Assembly (NCBI GenBank): GCA_015075225.1
Contig: JABTUQ010000003.1
Location: 333,107 to 397,106, forward strand
Direction: 5' to 3'
DNA: 64,000 nucleotides
From: Burkholderiales bacterium
Lineage (GTDB): Bacteria > Pseudomonadota > Gammaproteobacteria > Burkholderiales > Nitrosomonadaceae
This document shows, one piece after another, positions 9,461-19,090 of this stretch; position 1 is the first letter of the stretch, and each line of letters opens with the position of its first letter. The notes under the pieces are model-generated. The model was not told the origin of the DNA. It did not search any database and was given only the letters and a program-made list of their open reading frames with translations. The position numbers and the translations under genes are program-made.

Positions 9461-9598
9461 TGATAAATAAAATCTTATTTATCAAATGGTTACAAAAAGT
9501 TGCTTCCTGAAAATAAGCATAAATGAGCATGTTTTGGCATAGCTTGGGCAACATTTTGGGCAACAATTTTTGTGATTAAATTATAAAAATTAATCACA
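9461..9598. repeat. Cluster of small inverted and direct repeats beside the tRNA fragment
   Basis: Three repeat pairs are visible. There is a perfect 10-bp inverted repeat TGATAAATAA/TTATTTATCA (9461-9484), and a direct repeat TTGGGCAACA at 9544-9553 and 9556-9565. A 9-bp inverted repeat TGTGATTAA/TTAATCACA lies at 9571-9579 and 9590-9598. Beside a tRNA 3' end this resembles core and arm sites of a tyrosine recombinase. The functional reading is inference. Confidence 0.45.
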
Positions 9599-9791
9599 AT
9601 TAATCAAAAAAATATTCTTGCTGTTTATTCTGTTGTTCGTAAGCGTCCATCCCAGCGAGGCCGAGCGGCTGGCTGATGGCACCGGCTGGATGCCCGCCGC
9701 GTCCGGTTTCAACGGCCAAAAGCAAAACCGCCACGCTGCCGGACTCTTGAAGGCGCCCCATCACCAGGGCGGGGCGCTGGTTTTCACGGCA
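9599..9791. other. Junction into GC-rich DNA, no recognised gene
   Basis: Composition changes sharply near 9650 from AT-rich intergenic sequence to GC-rich sequence that continues through the endonuclease gene. No gene is recognised here. The long forward ORF starting in this stretch is a shadow of the reverse-strand endonuclease. Confidence 0.4.
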
Positions 9792-11128
9792 TCACGTCAG
9801 CGTGTCCAAGTAGGCATCGCTGTCGTCAATGCCCAGCTCAATCCACATCGGCAGGTGGTCGCTCATGCGATAGGTGCGCCAGTCCTTAAAGCTGCGGCCC
9901 GGCTTTTCGGCGCGTTCCTTCGCGTAAGTCGCTTCGTCTTCGAGCCGGTAGACTTGCTCGAAGAAATCGAACACGCCGGCCTGGCCGGTCGGCTGCAAGC
10001 GCGCCAGGCGCTCGTAATAAGCGATCTGGTCGTAGTGCTTGTTCCTGGCGACGTTCGATCCGGGAATGCGGTTCAGTTCCTCGGGGACGACAAAACCAGC
10101 TTGGGTGATGGCCTCCATCGTCACGTCCTTGCGATTGAAGATGTTGAAGTCGCCCAGTATGATGAGGTTGTCCGGCAGCGGTGGCGCGCCAGGTTCGTAC
10201 TGCGGTGCCCCGGAGAGTTTGGCTGCGTTCCTGGCGATCGTTTCGCTGAAGGCTTTGATTTCGGCCAGCCGGCGCGGGTCTACGGACACGCTCTTGCCGT
10301 AGTAGATGTGGACCGTGGCCAGGGTCAGGTAAGCCCAGCCGGCCCGGAACCCCGCGATGTAAGGCGAGCGGGCCAACTGCAACGGCTCCTCCTGAGCGTT
10401 CCTCGCCTTGGGCAATACCAGCTCGGCTGCCAAGCCGGTGAAGCTGACCTTGCGGCGGTCGTACAGATAGGCCATCCGCTCCGAGTTGCCGGACGTGCCC
10501 AGCGTCACGTCGGTGACGAGAAAGGCCCAGTCGTTGCCCAGTAGATGCCGCAGGCGTTGCAAGGGATACAGGCCGTCGCGCACTTCCTGGATGGCGATCA
10601 GGTCGAAGCGGCTCAGGATTTCGGCGATATAGTAGTACGGCTCGTCGCCCCGGTAGCCGTACTTGCCGGAGTCCAGCTCGCGGATGTTCCACGTCGCCAG
10701 CAGCAGTGTGTGGGTGGCCGTTCGCCTTGGGATGGCCTCGGTCAGCGCCGGCCGCAAGCGCTGCAAGCCCTCAATGATCCGCCGGCGCATCGCAGCGTCG
10801 CTGATCTTCTTCAACCTCGCGTAGTGCATACGTCCCTCCCGTTCGGCAGCGCCCGCGATTGCTTCCAGTTCCTTGCGTATCCGCGCCAGCAGTTGATCGG
10901 TTCCGGCCGGATTTCCGTCAGCATAGGCCAGCGTCAGCAGCGTGAAGGGATGCACATTCATGGCCTCGCACAGCTCGGCCACCCTGTTCAAGGGCGGGCT
11001 TTTCAGGCTGTGCTCCAGCGACGAACCATGTACGTGCGGCTCGACACGTCGGAGAACGCTTCCTGGCTCAAGCCACGCGCTTTCCTGACCATCTTCAACG
11101 CTGTCGCAAATGAGTTTTTCGCTGTCAT
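9792..11128 (-). pseudogene. XRE-type HTH plus endonuclease/exonuclease/phosphatase protein, frameshifted
   Basis: Two reverse-strand frames make one protein. The ATG at 11126-11128 opens an HTH reading (NSFATALKMVRKARGLSQEAF) that stops at 11003. The second half of the HTH (SSLEHSLKSPPLNRVAELCE) is in the frame that continues to 9792, so a small indel lies near 11030. The long part carries an EEP nuclease domain: LLLATWNIREL, LIAIQEVRDGL, NLIILGDFNIFN and the final MSDHLPMWIEL, which are the metal-binding and catalytic motifs of the DNase I-like fold. The DNA is clearly more GC-rich than its neighbours, so it is probably acquired. The nuclease may still be made from an internal start. Confidence 0.7.
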
Positions 11129-11317
11129 TCGGTGGTTTCCTCAACACTCAAAATGACATCTCGTTGCGTTCTATAGGGCCACAATCTACAGTGGTCGCTT
11201 GATGCCCGAGACATGCGCTTTTGTGCTTCTGCTGAAATCCGCATGTGTGGATTGCGCCAAATCCAGGGAACCGTATTCGTGTCATTGATCTGTATTTCGT
11301 TGCCCGGCGCATTGTGC

Positions 11318-11900
11318 CTATTCCGGTCTGGGTTCAGACCGGCAACACATCCCATCCGCACTATTGCGCGAGTGCCGCACAGGCCCACCACTTGTCTTTG
11401 GAGAAGGTGTTCCGTCCGGATTCTGAAACTGACATTTCCTTTCCAATGCATCGATAACTGAATCTGCTTTCCATCCAATAATCGAAGTAGCGTATTTTTC
11501 CAAGTTTTCGGGGTAAAAATCGTTGTCAGTCAGTAGATATTCTATCTTCCCCAGTGCGGCAGGTAATTGTGTCAGCTGATCGAGCATCGGTTTGACCCGT
11601 TCCCGGTCGTTACAGGCTGGTGTGACTGCCGGTGCGATGACCGGCATGCTGTTTGTATCAACGGCCGCCTGGGCGTTGTAAGCCTGTTCGAATCGACCGC
11701 CGGAAACGGGCATGATGCGCGATTCCTCGTCTGTCAGGTTGATCTGGTCTTTGTTTGTCTATCCGGCTACGGGCGGTGCAGGAGCGCCCAATTTTTTCTG
11801 CCGTGACAGTTTATCCTGTATTCAGCCAGTTCAACAGTTCCATTTCATCCGGCACGCCAGCACCTGATCCGGCTGCATTCTTCTCTTTTGATCTTCATTG
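11318..11900 (-). pseudogene. IS1182-type transposase remnant
   Basis: The reverse strand encodes QAYNAQAAVDTNSM, LPAALGKIEYLLTDNDFY and, upstream, TNKDQINLTDEESRIMP. These are nearly the same strings as in the element at 33585-35095. Further upstream a broken VPDEMELL segment is recognisable in another frame. Both ends are missing and stops interrupt the frame, so the copy is dead. C-terminal to about 11318 the sequence no longer resembles the other copy. Confidence 0.7.
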
Positions 11901-12275
11901 GCCAGGAGTGTTGTCGCTTCAACTACCACTTCTTTGCGTTAATAAGTCCTTATTCTTGGTTGGTTATTAATAACAAACGCATAAAGGTGACGATGTAAAA
12001 CACTATTTTCTAATTCTTCATTCAACCTGGAAACCGCGATTGGACGCGTCCGAGTATGCGTCTGGCGTGCTGTCTGGCAAGGCGCGACGAGGCGCATGCT
12101 CATTCCCTGCAACGAGGAGCAGCGGAGCCAGGCAGGCAAGCGGGTGCGTAGCGGTCTCACCCACCAGGTTAGCATGAGCGAAGGCAGCAAGCTCACTATC
12201 CATCGTGGTTTCCAGAAGCTGATAAGCAATCAATTGCGGTTTCCAGGTTCATGCCCATTACGCTTGACAACAGGT
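11901..12275. other. Intergenic stretch without a recognised gene
   Basis: Short ORFs on both strands (for example 12018-12233 reverse) have no recognisable family. A moderately GC-rich block at about 12040-12200 may be another mobile-element scrap. Nothing here can be named. Confidence 0.35.
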
Positions 12276-12305
12276 GCGACAAATTGTCGCGCGACAATTT
12301 GTCAC
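12276..12305. promoter_or_regulatory. Double dyad with GCGACAAATTGTCGC core, upstream of mbtH
   Basis: GCGACAAATTGTCGC (12276-12290) is followed directly by GCGACAATTTGTCAC. Positions 12278-12303 form a perfect 26-bp palindrome. The same 15-mer recurs at 55888-55902, and in both places ACATTGACG or GCATTGACG follows. The place, upstream of the first NRPS-locus gene, fits an operator. A recombination or boundary site is the alternative. Confidence 0.55.
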
Positions 12306-12350
12306 ATTGACGGTATGAATCTCTGGGTTTAACTTCTAAAAAGGATGTTC

Positions 12351-12399
12351 GATTGAAATTTGTTAGCAGAGATTGAAATAATTTTTATTCGATTGAAAT
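12351..12399 (+). promoter_or_regulatory. Three GATTGAAAT repeats at 20-bp spacing before mbtH
   Basis: GATTGAAAT begins at 12351, 12371 and 12391, exactly two helical turns apart, and the last copy ends 16 bp before the mbtH start. The layout suggests cooperative binding of one regulator along a single face of the helix. No regulator gene is recognised in the locus. Confidence 0.45.
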
Positions 12400-12415
12400 A
12401 CTGAAAGGTGGTTCC

Positions 12416-12649
12416 ATGGTTTTGAGCAATGAAGAAGATACAACAATTTATCACGTAGTCATTAATCATGAAGAACAGTACTCAATATGGCCTGAGTATA
12501 AGGAAATACCCAGGGGGTGGCATTCTGTAGGCAAATCCGGGAAGAAAGATGATTGCCTTGCCTATATTGAGGAAGTATGGACGGATATGCGCCCACTGAG
12601 TCTCCGTAAGCAAATGGCTGAGACAGAATCTCAAATCAACCCTCAATAA
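12416..12649 (+). CDS. MbtH-like NRPS accessory protein
   Basis: The 77-aa protein matches the MbtH family over its length: the [10 protein letters not shown] motif, then [20 protein letters not shown] and [11 protein letters not shown]. MbtH proteins bind A domains and are often needed for their folding or activity. GAAAGGTGG precedes the ATG by a normal distance. It is the first gene of the NRPS locus and lies downstream of the repeat-rich control region. Intact. Confidence 0.95.
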   Translation: MVLSNEEDTTIYHVVINHEEQYSIWPEYKEIPRGWHSVGKSGKKDDCLAYIEEVWTDMRPLSLRKQMAETESQINPQ

Positions 12650-12672
12650 TTCCACGGTTTGCCTGGTTAAAG

Positions 12673-12900
12673 ATGATTCAGGCTCAAATAAATAATATCG
12701 TTTCTTCCTGGTTTCCAAAAGTGCGTATTAAACCCTCAGTGAGATTGCACCTTTTCTGTTTATCGTATGCGGGTGGCAGTGCTTCGATATATCAGTCATG
12801 GGCAAAGTGCTTTCCTGAGACCATCGATATCAGAGCTGATTCTTCTTTGTTTGAATCATATTGTTCCCGGTTTCATCCTTTTATTCATAAAGCCGCATGA
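12673..12900 (+). pseudogene. Type II thioesterase remnant
   Basis: This 75-codon ORF reads VRLHLFCLSYAGGSASIYQSWAKCFPETIDIRA. That is the first third of an editing thioesterase of the NRPS TEII family, which hydrolyses wrongly loaded carrier proteins. After that point the similarity ends. The GxSxG nucleophile and the catalytic His are absent, and the frame closes after a short unrelated tail (about 240 aa would be expected). The stop overlaps the PPTase start (ATGA). It therefore looks like an internal deletion in an originally mbtH-TEII-PPTase operon. Confidence 0.7.
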
Positions 12901-13691
12901 TGCAAGCGCTGATGTGTAACGAGACAAATACCAAAAATATCCTGCCAAGACGTGTAGTGCAGGTGTGGAAGGCAGATTTGGATACGCATGCACATCAGGC
13001 TGGAGATTTTTATAAAGTTTTGTCACAGGATGAACAGTGTCGTGCCTTTCGTTATCAGTTTGTCAGGGATCGCCAGCGTTTTATTGTTGCTCGTGGAATT
13101 TTAAGGTTTCTGTTGGCAGATTATCTGGATGTACACCCTCATGAAATCAGGTTTGATTACGGTGCCGGCGGTAAACCTGAAGTTATCAAACCAGAAACAC
13201 AGCTCACATTTAACCTGTCACATAGCGGTTCTGCCGTGTTATATGCGATATCCCGGGAAAATGAGATAGGTATTGATATCGAAACATTGCGTTTCGATCC
13301 TGTTGCAGGATCGATTGCCAGCCTGATCTTTTCAGATCGTGAACAGGCAATACTCGATACTTTCCCTGTTGACCAGAAAACAGTGGCACTTCTACGGGGC
13401 TGGACGCGGAAGGAGGCTTATGTAAAAGCCAGAGGTACAGGATTGTTTTTTCCTTTGAAACAGATTGAAGTGCCTTTTGGACCTGTTGTCAGTAACTTCC
13501 GAATAAATACTGAATACCGCCTGCACACAGAGGGTCATTTTCGGTTGTATTCCTTTAGCGTATTCCCGGGGTATGAATCAGCACTGGTCATAGGCGGCGA
13601 TCCTGCATTGATTATGTATAAAACGTGGCCTGAGCAGACTGAGGTTACAGAAGCAGCCACAAGGTACTCAGAAGAGAGTACGTCATGGTAA
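12897..13691 (+). CDS. Sfp-type 4'-phosphopantetheinyl transferase
   Basis: The 264-aa enzyme moves the phosphopantetheine arm of CoA to the serine of carrier domains and would activate the T and ACP domains encoded downstream. The family motifs are present: FDYGAGGKPEV, FNLSHSG, the Mg-binding GIDIETL and WTRKEAYVKARGTGL. Length suits the Sfp group. Its start overlaps the thioesterase-remnant stop, and its stop overlaps the NRPS1 start (13685), so the three readings are translationally coupled. Intact. Confidence 0.93.
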   Translation: MMQALMCNETNTKNILPRRVVQVWKADLDTHAHQAGDFYKVLSQDEQCRAFRYQFVRDRQRFIVARGILRFLLADYLDVHPHEIRFDYGAGGKPEVIKPETQLTFNLSHSGSAVLYAISRENEIGIDIETLRFDPVAGSIASLIFSDREQAILDTFPVDQKTVALLRGWTRKEAYVKARGTGLFFPLKQIEVPFGPVVSNFRINTEYRLHTEGHFRLYSFSVFPGYESALVIGGDPALIMYKTWPEQTEVTEAATRYSEESTSW

Positions 13692-16600
13692 AATTGCTTC
13701 GTTCCGACTGTGCTGTTGTGAATCTGGTGTCGCTCTTACTGCATCGTGTAGATGAATTGGCAGATGCTTGTGCTTATGTGTTCTTAATAGATGGTGAGCA
13801 TCAGGAGCAATCAATAACGTACAAAGAGCTGGATTCCAGAGCAAGAATGATCGCAGGGTGCCTGCAAGCTACTCATAAAGCAGGTGAACGTGCCTTACTA
13901 CTCTATCCATCTGGTCTCGATTACATCGTTGCATTTTTTGCCTGTCTGTACGCAGGACTCATTGCAGTGCCTGTTTATCCGCCATCTCGCCATCATCTGC
14001 GACGGCTTGAGGCCATCATTCACGATGCCACACCCACTATCATACTGACCACTGCCGAGTGGCAATCAAAGTTACAGGGGAATGGCCAGGAAAACTGGGG
14101 ACAAAACCGTTTTAACTGGCTGGCGACTGATCAGCAGCTGAGTGGGGATGCTACACCTGGCTGGAAAGCTTATTTATTAAAGCCGGATGGCCTTGCATTC
14201 TTACAATATACGTCGGGATCTACCGGAACTCCAAAAGGGGTAATGGTAAGCCATGGTAATTTGATGGCTAATCAACGTGCGATTCAGGCAGCATTTAAAC
14301 ATTCCAGCGATACAGTCGTGGTGGGATGGTTGCCGTTCTACCATGACATGGGTCTGATCGGTAACATTCTGCAGCCACTTTACCTTGGCGTGCCTGCGAT
14401 TCTGATGTCACCGATGGCATTTCTGGAAAAGCCGATCCGATGGTTGAACACGATTTCAAAATATCGTGCTACTACCTCTGGCGGGCCTAATTTTGCCTAC
14501 GAGCTTTGTGCTCGGAAAATTACACCAGAACAAATTAGTACGATCGATTTGAGCTGCTGGAATTTGGCTTTTAACGGATCCGAACCGGTACGTGCTGCGA
14601 CTCTGGATCGATTCGCGGATGTTTTTTCTTCCTGTGGTTTTCGCAAAACAGCTTTTTTTCCTTGCTACGGATTGGCAGAAGCAACGTTATTTGTTACTGG
14701 CAGGGCATATGCACCTGAATCCGGGACAAAAAATGCGATATCACCAGTAAGTAATCCATCTCATCAGCCATCTTCGAATTTTGTGAATTGCGGGCACGCT
14801 GATATCGATCATCAGGTCTGTATCGTTAATCCCGAGACAGGGACACTTCGTCCGGACGGAATCGAAGGTGAAATATGGGTGAAAGGTCCCAGTGTGACGC
14901 AGGGGTACTGGAATCAACCGGTAGCATCTGAAGAAACGTTCCGTGCCATGCTCGCAGGATCCGGGGTTCATGAGCTTCCAGAGGTTGATACTTATTTACG
15001 TACAGGCGATCTCGGTATGTTTAAGCGAGGTAATCTGTACGTGACGGGCCGTATCAAGGATCTTATCGTTCTTCGCGGTCACAATTATTTCCCGCACGAC
15101 TTTGAGCAAGCTTTGGATGATGGCGTTGATGCGTTAAGGCCAGGTTGCAGCGCAGCATTCTCAATCAATAACGAGAATGAGGAAATACTGGTCATTGTTG
15201 CAGAAGCCCGACGCAAAAAACTATCCCCCGAGAAAGCCAGAGAAATATTGAATGCCATGCGGCAAGTGCTAAGCGAATCCAGTGATGCACCGATAGGCGT
15301 ATTGGTATTGGTTCCGCCAGGAACCATTCCCAAAACATCGAGTGGAAAAATTCAGCGTCAGGCATGCAAACAAGCCTATCTTGAGCAGCGCATGCCGATT
15401 CTGATGCAGTCTGGTGAACACACTGTTATATCCACGCTGACAAACGTAGCGTATGAAGAGACAGCGGTCGAGTCACTGCGGAATACGTTGCAACAGTCAG
15501 CACAAACACAACGTGCCACTCTTCTGGCAAGTTTTCTCCGCACCCATCTGGCACGGTACCTGCGTATACCCGAGACTGACCTGGACACTACTCGATCCAT
15601 TCGATATCTGGGATTGGATTCTTTAGGTACCGTTGAGCTCAAGCATGCGGTAGATACTTTACTAAATGACGATGTACCTCTGTCATTGTTTTTGTCTGAT
15701 CATTCTGTTCGGGATCTGTCGGAAATTTTGGCGAGTGAGTGGGTAAATACTGACACTTCACCATCTGTTGATATTACTCATGACCAAATATCAGAATCAT
15801 TAGTCTCTTCATTTTCAGAATTGTCCTGTGCGCAACAGGCTATATGGATGGTGCACAGTCTGGAAACCCGGAGTGTTGCCTATAACCTGCATTTTGCCGT
15901 GCAGCTGGAAGGCTTTCTCAAATCGGATAGGGTGCAACAGGCATTTGATCAGTTGCGTGTTCAACATGCGCAACTGCGCATGCGCTATCGCATGATAGAT
16001 GACGTAGTTGTACAGATGCCACTTTTACCTGATGACTGGCCTGAATATTTTGTTGCCGTTGATGCCTCGGGTTGGACAGAAGCTGACATCCAAACAGATT
16101 TTGCTCAGCGTATCCGCAAGCCATTCGATCTGCCTGCTGGGGATGTGCTGCATATCACATGTTATAGCCTGAGTGAGCAGCAACATATCCTGCTTTTCTG
16201 TGGTCATCATATTGCGGTTGATTTACGTTCTGCATTGATTATGCTGAACGACTTGAAATCTATACTCAGTGGGCTGATTTCAGGAGAGAAATCCAATAAT
16301 TCAGGAGTCAATACTGTTCCATATCGCAGTTTTGTGACCTGGCAGCACAATTACCTGCAAAGTAATGCTTGTAAAGTCGACTGGGAATACTGGCAAACAC
16401 AGCTGGCAGGGACCTTGCCGATTCTGGCTTTGCCGATTGATTTTCCCAGACCGCCCATCCCGACATATCAGGGTGCTTCTCAAGATTTCCAACTGGACTT
16501 GAAACAGACGGAGAAGCTTAAACATCTGGGCCAGCAACATGGTGCAACACTGTTCATGACTCTGCTGGCAGTCTACAAAATACTGTTATATCGCTATACC

Positions 16601-19078
16601 GATCAGCATGATCTGATCGTCGGCACCGCCAGCCATGGTCGACCACAGGCGCGTTTCATGAATGTCGTGGGCAACTTCGTCAATCCCATTGCATTACGCA
16701 GTCATCTCAGGCCGACGCTGACTTTCGCGGCTTACCTGCAGCAGATACGGAATATCGTATCAGATGGTCTATCGCATGCTTACTACCCTTTTTCATTACT
16801 GGTAAAACAGCTGCAACCCGAGAGAAATACCGATCACTGGCCTGTTTACCAAACCTGGTTCATGTTGCAGCAGGATAGATCCGATCATGAAGAAAGTTTG
16901 GCCTACTTAACATTAGGAAATGAAGGTAAAAGCCGGAAATGGGGTCGATGGCAACTGACACCAAAGTCCATTCGTGAGCAGATCGAAAATTTCGATTTGC
17001 GGTTGATGGCAGCTGAAAATGACGATGGTATTACGCTGGCATTCAAATATCGCAGTGATTTGTTCCAAGCGCAGACAATCGCGCGCATGGCAGATCACTT
17101 TCAGGAATTAATTGCCAGAATAGTGGCTGAACCTGAAATTAGACTGAGTGAATTATCCCTGTTGACTCATACCGAATGGGACAGACAGGTGAAACAGTGG
17201 AATGCAACCGCAACCCTGTTTCCAAAGAGATCGAGTCTGCAAAGCCTGTTTGAAACACAAGCAAGGAAAACCCCCGGGCAGGCAGCTGCGTCATGCAATG
17301 GGGAAGTTTTGATCTATGCCAGACTCAACTCGCGTGCCAATCAGCTTGCCCATTATCTACGTAGATTGGGAGTCGGCCCGGAAACCATTGTCGGGCTATG
17401 TGTGACACGCTCCCTGGATATGTTGGTCAGTATATTGGGAATACTGAAGGCGGGGGGAGCCTATGTTCCGATCGACCCTAATTCTCCAGCGGAACGGATG
17501 AATGTAGTACTCACTGATGCAAATGCCACAGTGTTGGTTACGCATCAGGATCTTATACGTTGCGCTATCTCTTCAACTATCAAAGTTGTTCATCTGGACA
17601 GGAACAGCGAAACAATTGCTGCCAGATCGAATGCCAATTTGCGTGACATCAGTATTCCTGACCATCTGGCTTATGTGATTTATACCTCAGGCTCGACCGG
17701 TAGGCCTAAAGGGGTTGCGGTGAGCCATGCCAATATCATCAACTCGACCCTGGCTCGCTCTCATTACTATCAGGAGGATATTGAGGGTTTTCTGCTGCTG
17801 TCGTCCTATACCTTTGACAGCTCTATGGCAGGTATTTTCTGGACATTGAGTCGAGGCGGTTGCGTTGTTATGCCATCCGAAGGAGGTGAAAAGGATCCTC
17901 AGGCATTAGGTGGATTGCTATCAATAGAAAAAATAACTCATCTGTTATGCCTGCCTTCGTTTTATGCCGTACTGCTGGCAAGTATTCCTCAGCAGTATTT
18001 CACCCGATTGAAAGCAATCATTGTGGCAGGCGAAGTGTGTTCTTCAAAAATGGTTGCGCAGCATCATCTCAATTTGCCACAAGTGGCTCTATTCAATGAA
18101 TACGGCCCGACGGAAGGTACCGTCTGGAGCAGTGTTTACCCTGTACAGCCGGAAGATGCAAACCGATCAATCCCGATCGGGAAGCCAATTTCCAACATCC
18201 ATATTTATCTGCTGGACAATGATTTAAATCCTGTCCCCATCGGCGTTATCGGAGAAATGTATATCGGCGGTACAGGTCTTGCTCGAGGCTATTATGGTCA
18301 TGGTGCATTAACTGCGGAACGGTTTATTCCTCACCCATTTGGAGAGCAATCTGGTGAACGGCTTTACCGTACCGGTGATCTGGCGCGCTATCGTGCAGAT
18401 GGCGATATCGAATACCTGGGTCGTACCGATCAGCAGGTAAAAATTCGTGGATTCCGTATTGAGCTGGGGGAAGTTGAAACTGCGTTGCTACAGTATCCGC
18501 AGATCAAGGAAGCAATTGTTTTAGTACATGGGGATGGTACTGAAGCTAAACGATTGGTGGCGTATTTGGTGCCCAATGGGGCAGTGGATATCGAAGATAT
18601 CAGGATACATCTCAAAGCACAGCTACCGGATTATATGGTGCCGGCTATATTTGTTGTGCTTGAAGCGATGCCATTGACCACTAATGGAAAAATAGACCGG
18701 AAGGCGTTGCCGGATCCTGAAAATATAAGATCAGCAATACAAGAAGAAATTATCCAGCCACGTAATTCAGTTGAAAAAGCGCTTGTGGATATTTGGATGG
18801 AGGTACTGGATACCCCGCAACCATTTGGTATTCATGATGACTTTTTTCATTTAGGTGGACATTCACTTTCTGCCATTCAGGTAATGGTCAGAATTCAAGA
18901 AAATTTCAAGGTTGAGTTACCGGTAACGAATCTTTTTGAAGCGACTACTGTAGCAAAGCTGGCAGATGTAATCGTACAGCAACAAATCGATGGCCAGGAT
19001 AAAGCATGGGTCGAGTTGCTACTCGATGAACTGGAACAGCTTCCTGATGACGAGATACAAACGTATTTAGCCAAATAA
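13685..19078 (+). CDS. NRPS1: FAAL-ACP-C-A-T loading and first module
   Basis: A protein of 1797 aa. Residues 1 to about 585 are a fatty acyl-AMP ligase (YTSGSTGTPKG near 175, GWLPFYHDMGLIGN). An ACP follows with GLDSLG near 642, then a C domain whose active site is HHIAVDL near 839. Next is an A domain (YTSGSTGRPKG near 1331, NEYGPTEGTVW) and a T domain with LGGHSL near 1722. It should activate a fatty acid and acylate amino acid X1. The extracted specificity code is DSACIAEVW, which I cannot assign. The Gly of HHxxxDG is replaced by Leu, as is common in lipid-accepting C domains. The gene is intact and is followed 12 bp later by the hydroxylase gene. Confidence 0.92.
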   Translation: MVKLLRSDCAVVNLVSLLLHRVDELADACAYVFLIDGEHQEQSITYKELDSRARMIAGCLQATHKAGERALLLYPSGLDYIVAFFACLYAGLIAVPVYPPSRHHLRRLEAIIHDATPTIILTTAEWQSKLQGNGQENWGQNRFNWLATDQQLSGDATPGWKAYLLKPDGLAFLQYTSGSTGTPKGVMVSHGNLMANQRAIQAAFKHSSDTVVVGWLPFYHDMGLIGNILQPLYLGVPAILMSPMAFLEKPIRWLNTISKYRATTSGGPNFAYELCARKITPEQISTIDLSCWNLAFNGSEPVRAATLDRFADVFSSCGFRKTAFFPCYGLAEATLFVTGRAYAPESGTKNAISPVSNPSHQPSSNFVNCGHADIDHQVCIVNPETGTLRPDGIEGEIWVKGPSVTQGYWNQPVASEETFRAMLAGSGVHELPEVDTYLRTGDLGMFKRGNLYVTGRIKDLIVLRGHNYFPHDFEQALDDGVDALRPGCSAAFSINNENEEILVIVAEARRKKLSPEKAREILNAMRQVLSESSDAPIGVLVLVPPGTIPKTSSGKIQRQACKQAYLEQRMPILMQSGEHTVISTLTNVAYEETAVESLRNTLQQSAQTQRATLLASFLRTHLARYLRIPETDLDTTRSIRYLGLDSLGTVELKHAVDTLLNDDVPLSLFLSDHSVRDLSEILASEWVNTDTSPSVDITHDQISESLVSSFSELSCAQQAIWMVHSLETRSVAYNLHFAVQLEGFLKSDRVQQAFDQLRVQHAQLRMRYRMIDDVVVQMPLLPDDWPEYFVAVDASGWTEADIQTDFAQRIRKPFDLPAGDVLHITCYSLSEQQHILLFCGHHIAVDLRSALIMLNDLKSILSGLISGEKSNNSGVNTVPYRSFVTWQHNYLQSNACKVDWEYWQTQLAGTLPILALPIDFPRPPIPTYQGASQDFQLDLKQTEKLKHLGQQHGATLFMTLLAVYKILLYRYTDQHDLIVGTASHGRPQARFMNVVGNFVNPIALRSHLRPTLTFAAYLQQIRNIVSDGLSHAYYPFSLLVKQLQPERNTDHWPVYQTWFMLQQDRSDHEESLAYLTLGNEGKSRKWGRWQLTPKSIREQIENFDLRLMAAENDDGITLAFKYRSDLFQAQTIARMADHFQELIARIVAEPEIRLSELSLLTHTEWDRQVKQWNATATLFPKRSSLQSLFETQARKTPGQAAASCNGEVLIYARLNSRANQLAHYLRRLGVGPETIVGLCVTRSLDMLVSILGILKAGGAYVPIDPNSPAERMNVVLTDANATVLVTHQDLIRCAISSTIKVVHLDRNSETIAARSNANLRDISIPDHLAYVIYTSGSTGRPKGVAVSHANIINSTLARSHYYQEDIEGFLLLSSYTFDSSMAGIFWTLSRGGCVVMPSEGGEKDPQALGGLLSIEKITHLLCLPSFYAVLLASIPQQYFTRLKAIIVAGEVCSSKMVAQHHLNLPQVALFNEYGPTEGTVWSSVYPVQPEDANRSIPIGKPISNIHIYLLDNDLNPVPIGVIGEMYIGGTGLARGYYGHGALTAERFIPHPFGEQSGERLYRTGDLARYRADGDIEYLGRTDQQVKIRGFRIELGEVETALLQYPQIKEAIVLVHGDGTEAKRLVAYLVPNGAVDIEDIRIHLKAQLPDYMVPAIFVVLEAMPLTTNGKIDRKALPDPENIRSAIQEEIIQPRNSVEKALVDIWMEVLDTPQPFGIHDDFFHLGGHSLSAIQVMVRIQENFKVELPVTNLFEATTVAKLADVIVQQQIDGQDKAWVELLLDELEQLPDDEIQTYLAK

Positions 19079-19090
19079 TAAAAAGTCTTT

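Noticed and set aside
9420-9500. A complete tRNA gene
   Set aside because: Only the T arm, acceptor half and CCA are present; upstream sequence cannot form the D or anticodon arms.
9618-10544. Long forward ORF across the GC-rich segment
   Set aside because: It is antisense to the EEP nuclease, has no recognisable family and reflects the lack of stops in GC-rich DNA.
10545-11156. Second forward ORF opposite the HTH-nuclease gene
   Set aside because: Same reason; its composition mirrors the reverse-strand coding frame.
12018-12332. Small ORFs upstream of mbtH as genes
   Set aside because: Overlapping readings on both strands, no family resemblance, and they run into the palindrome.
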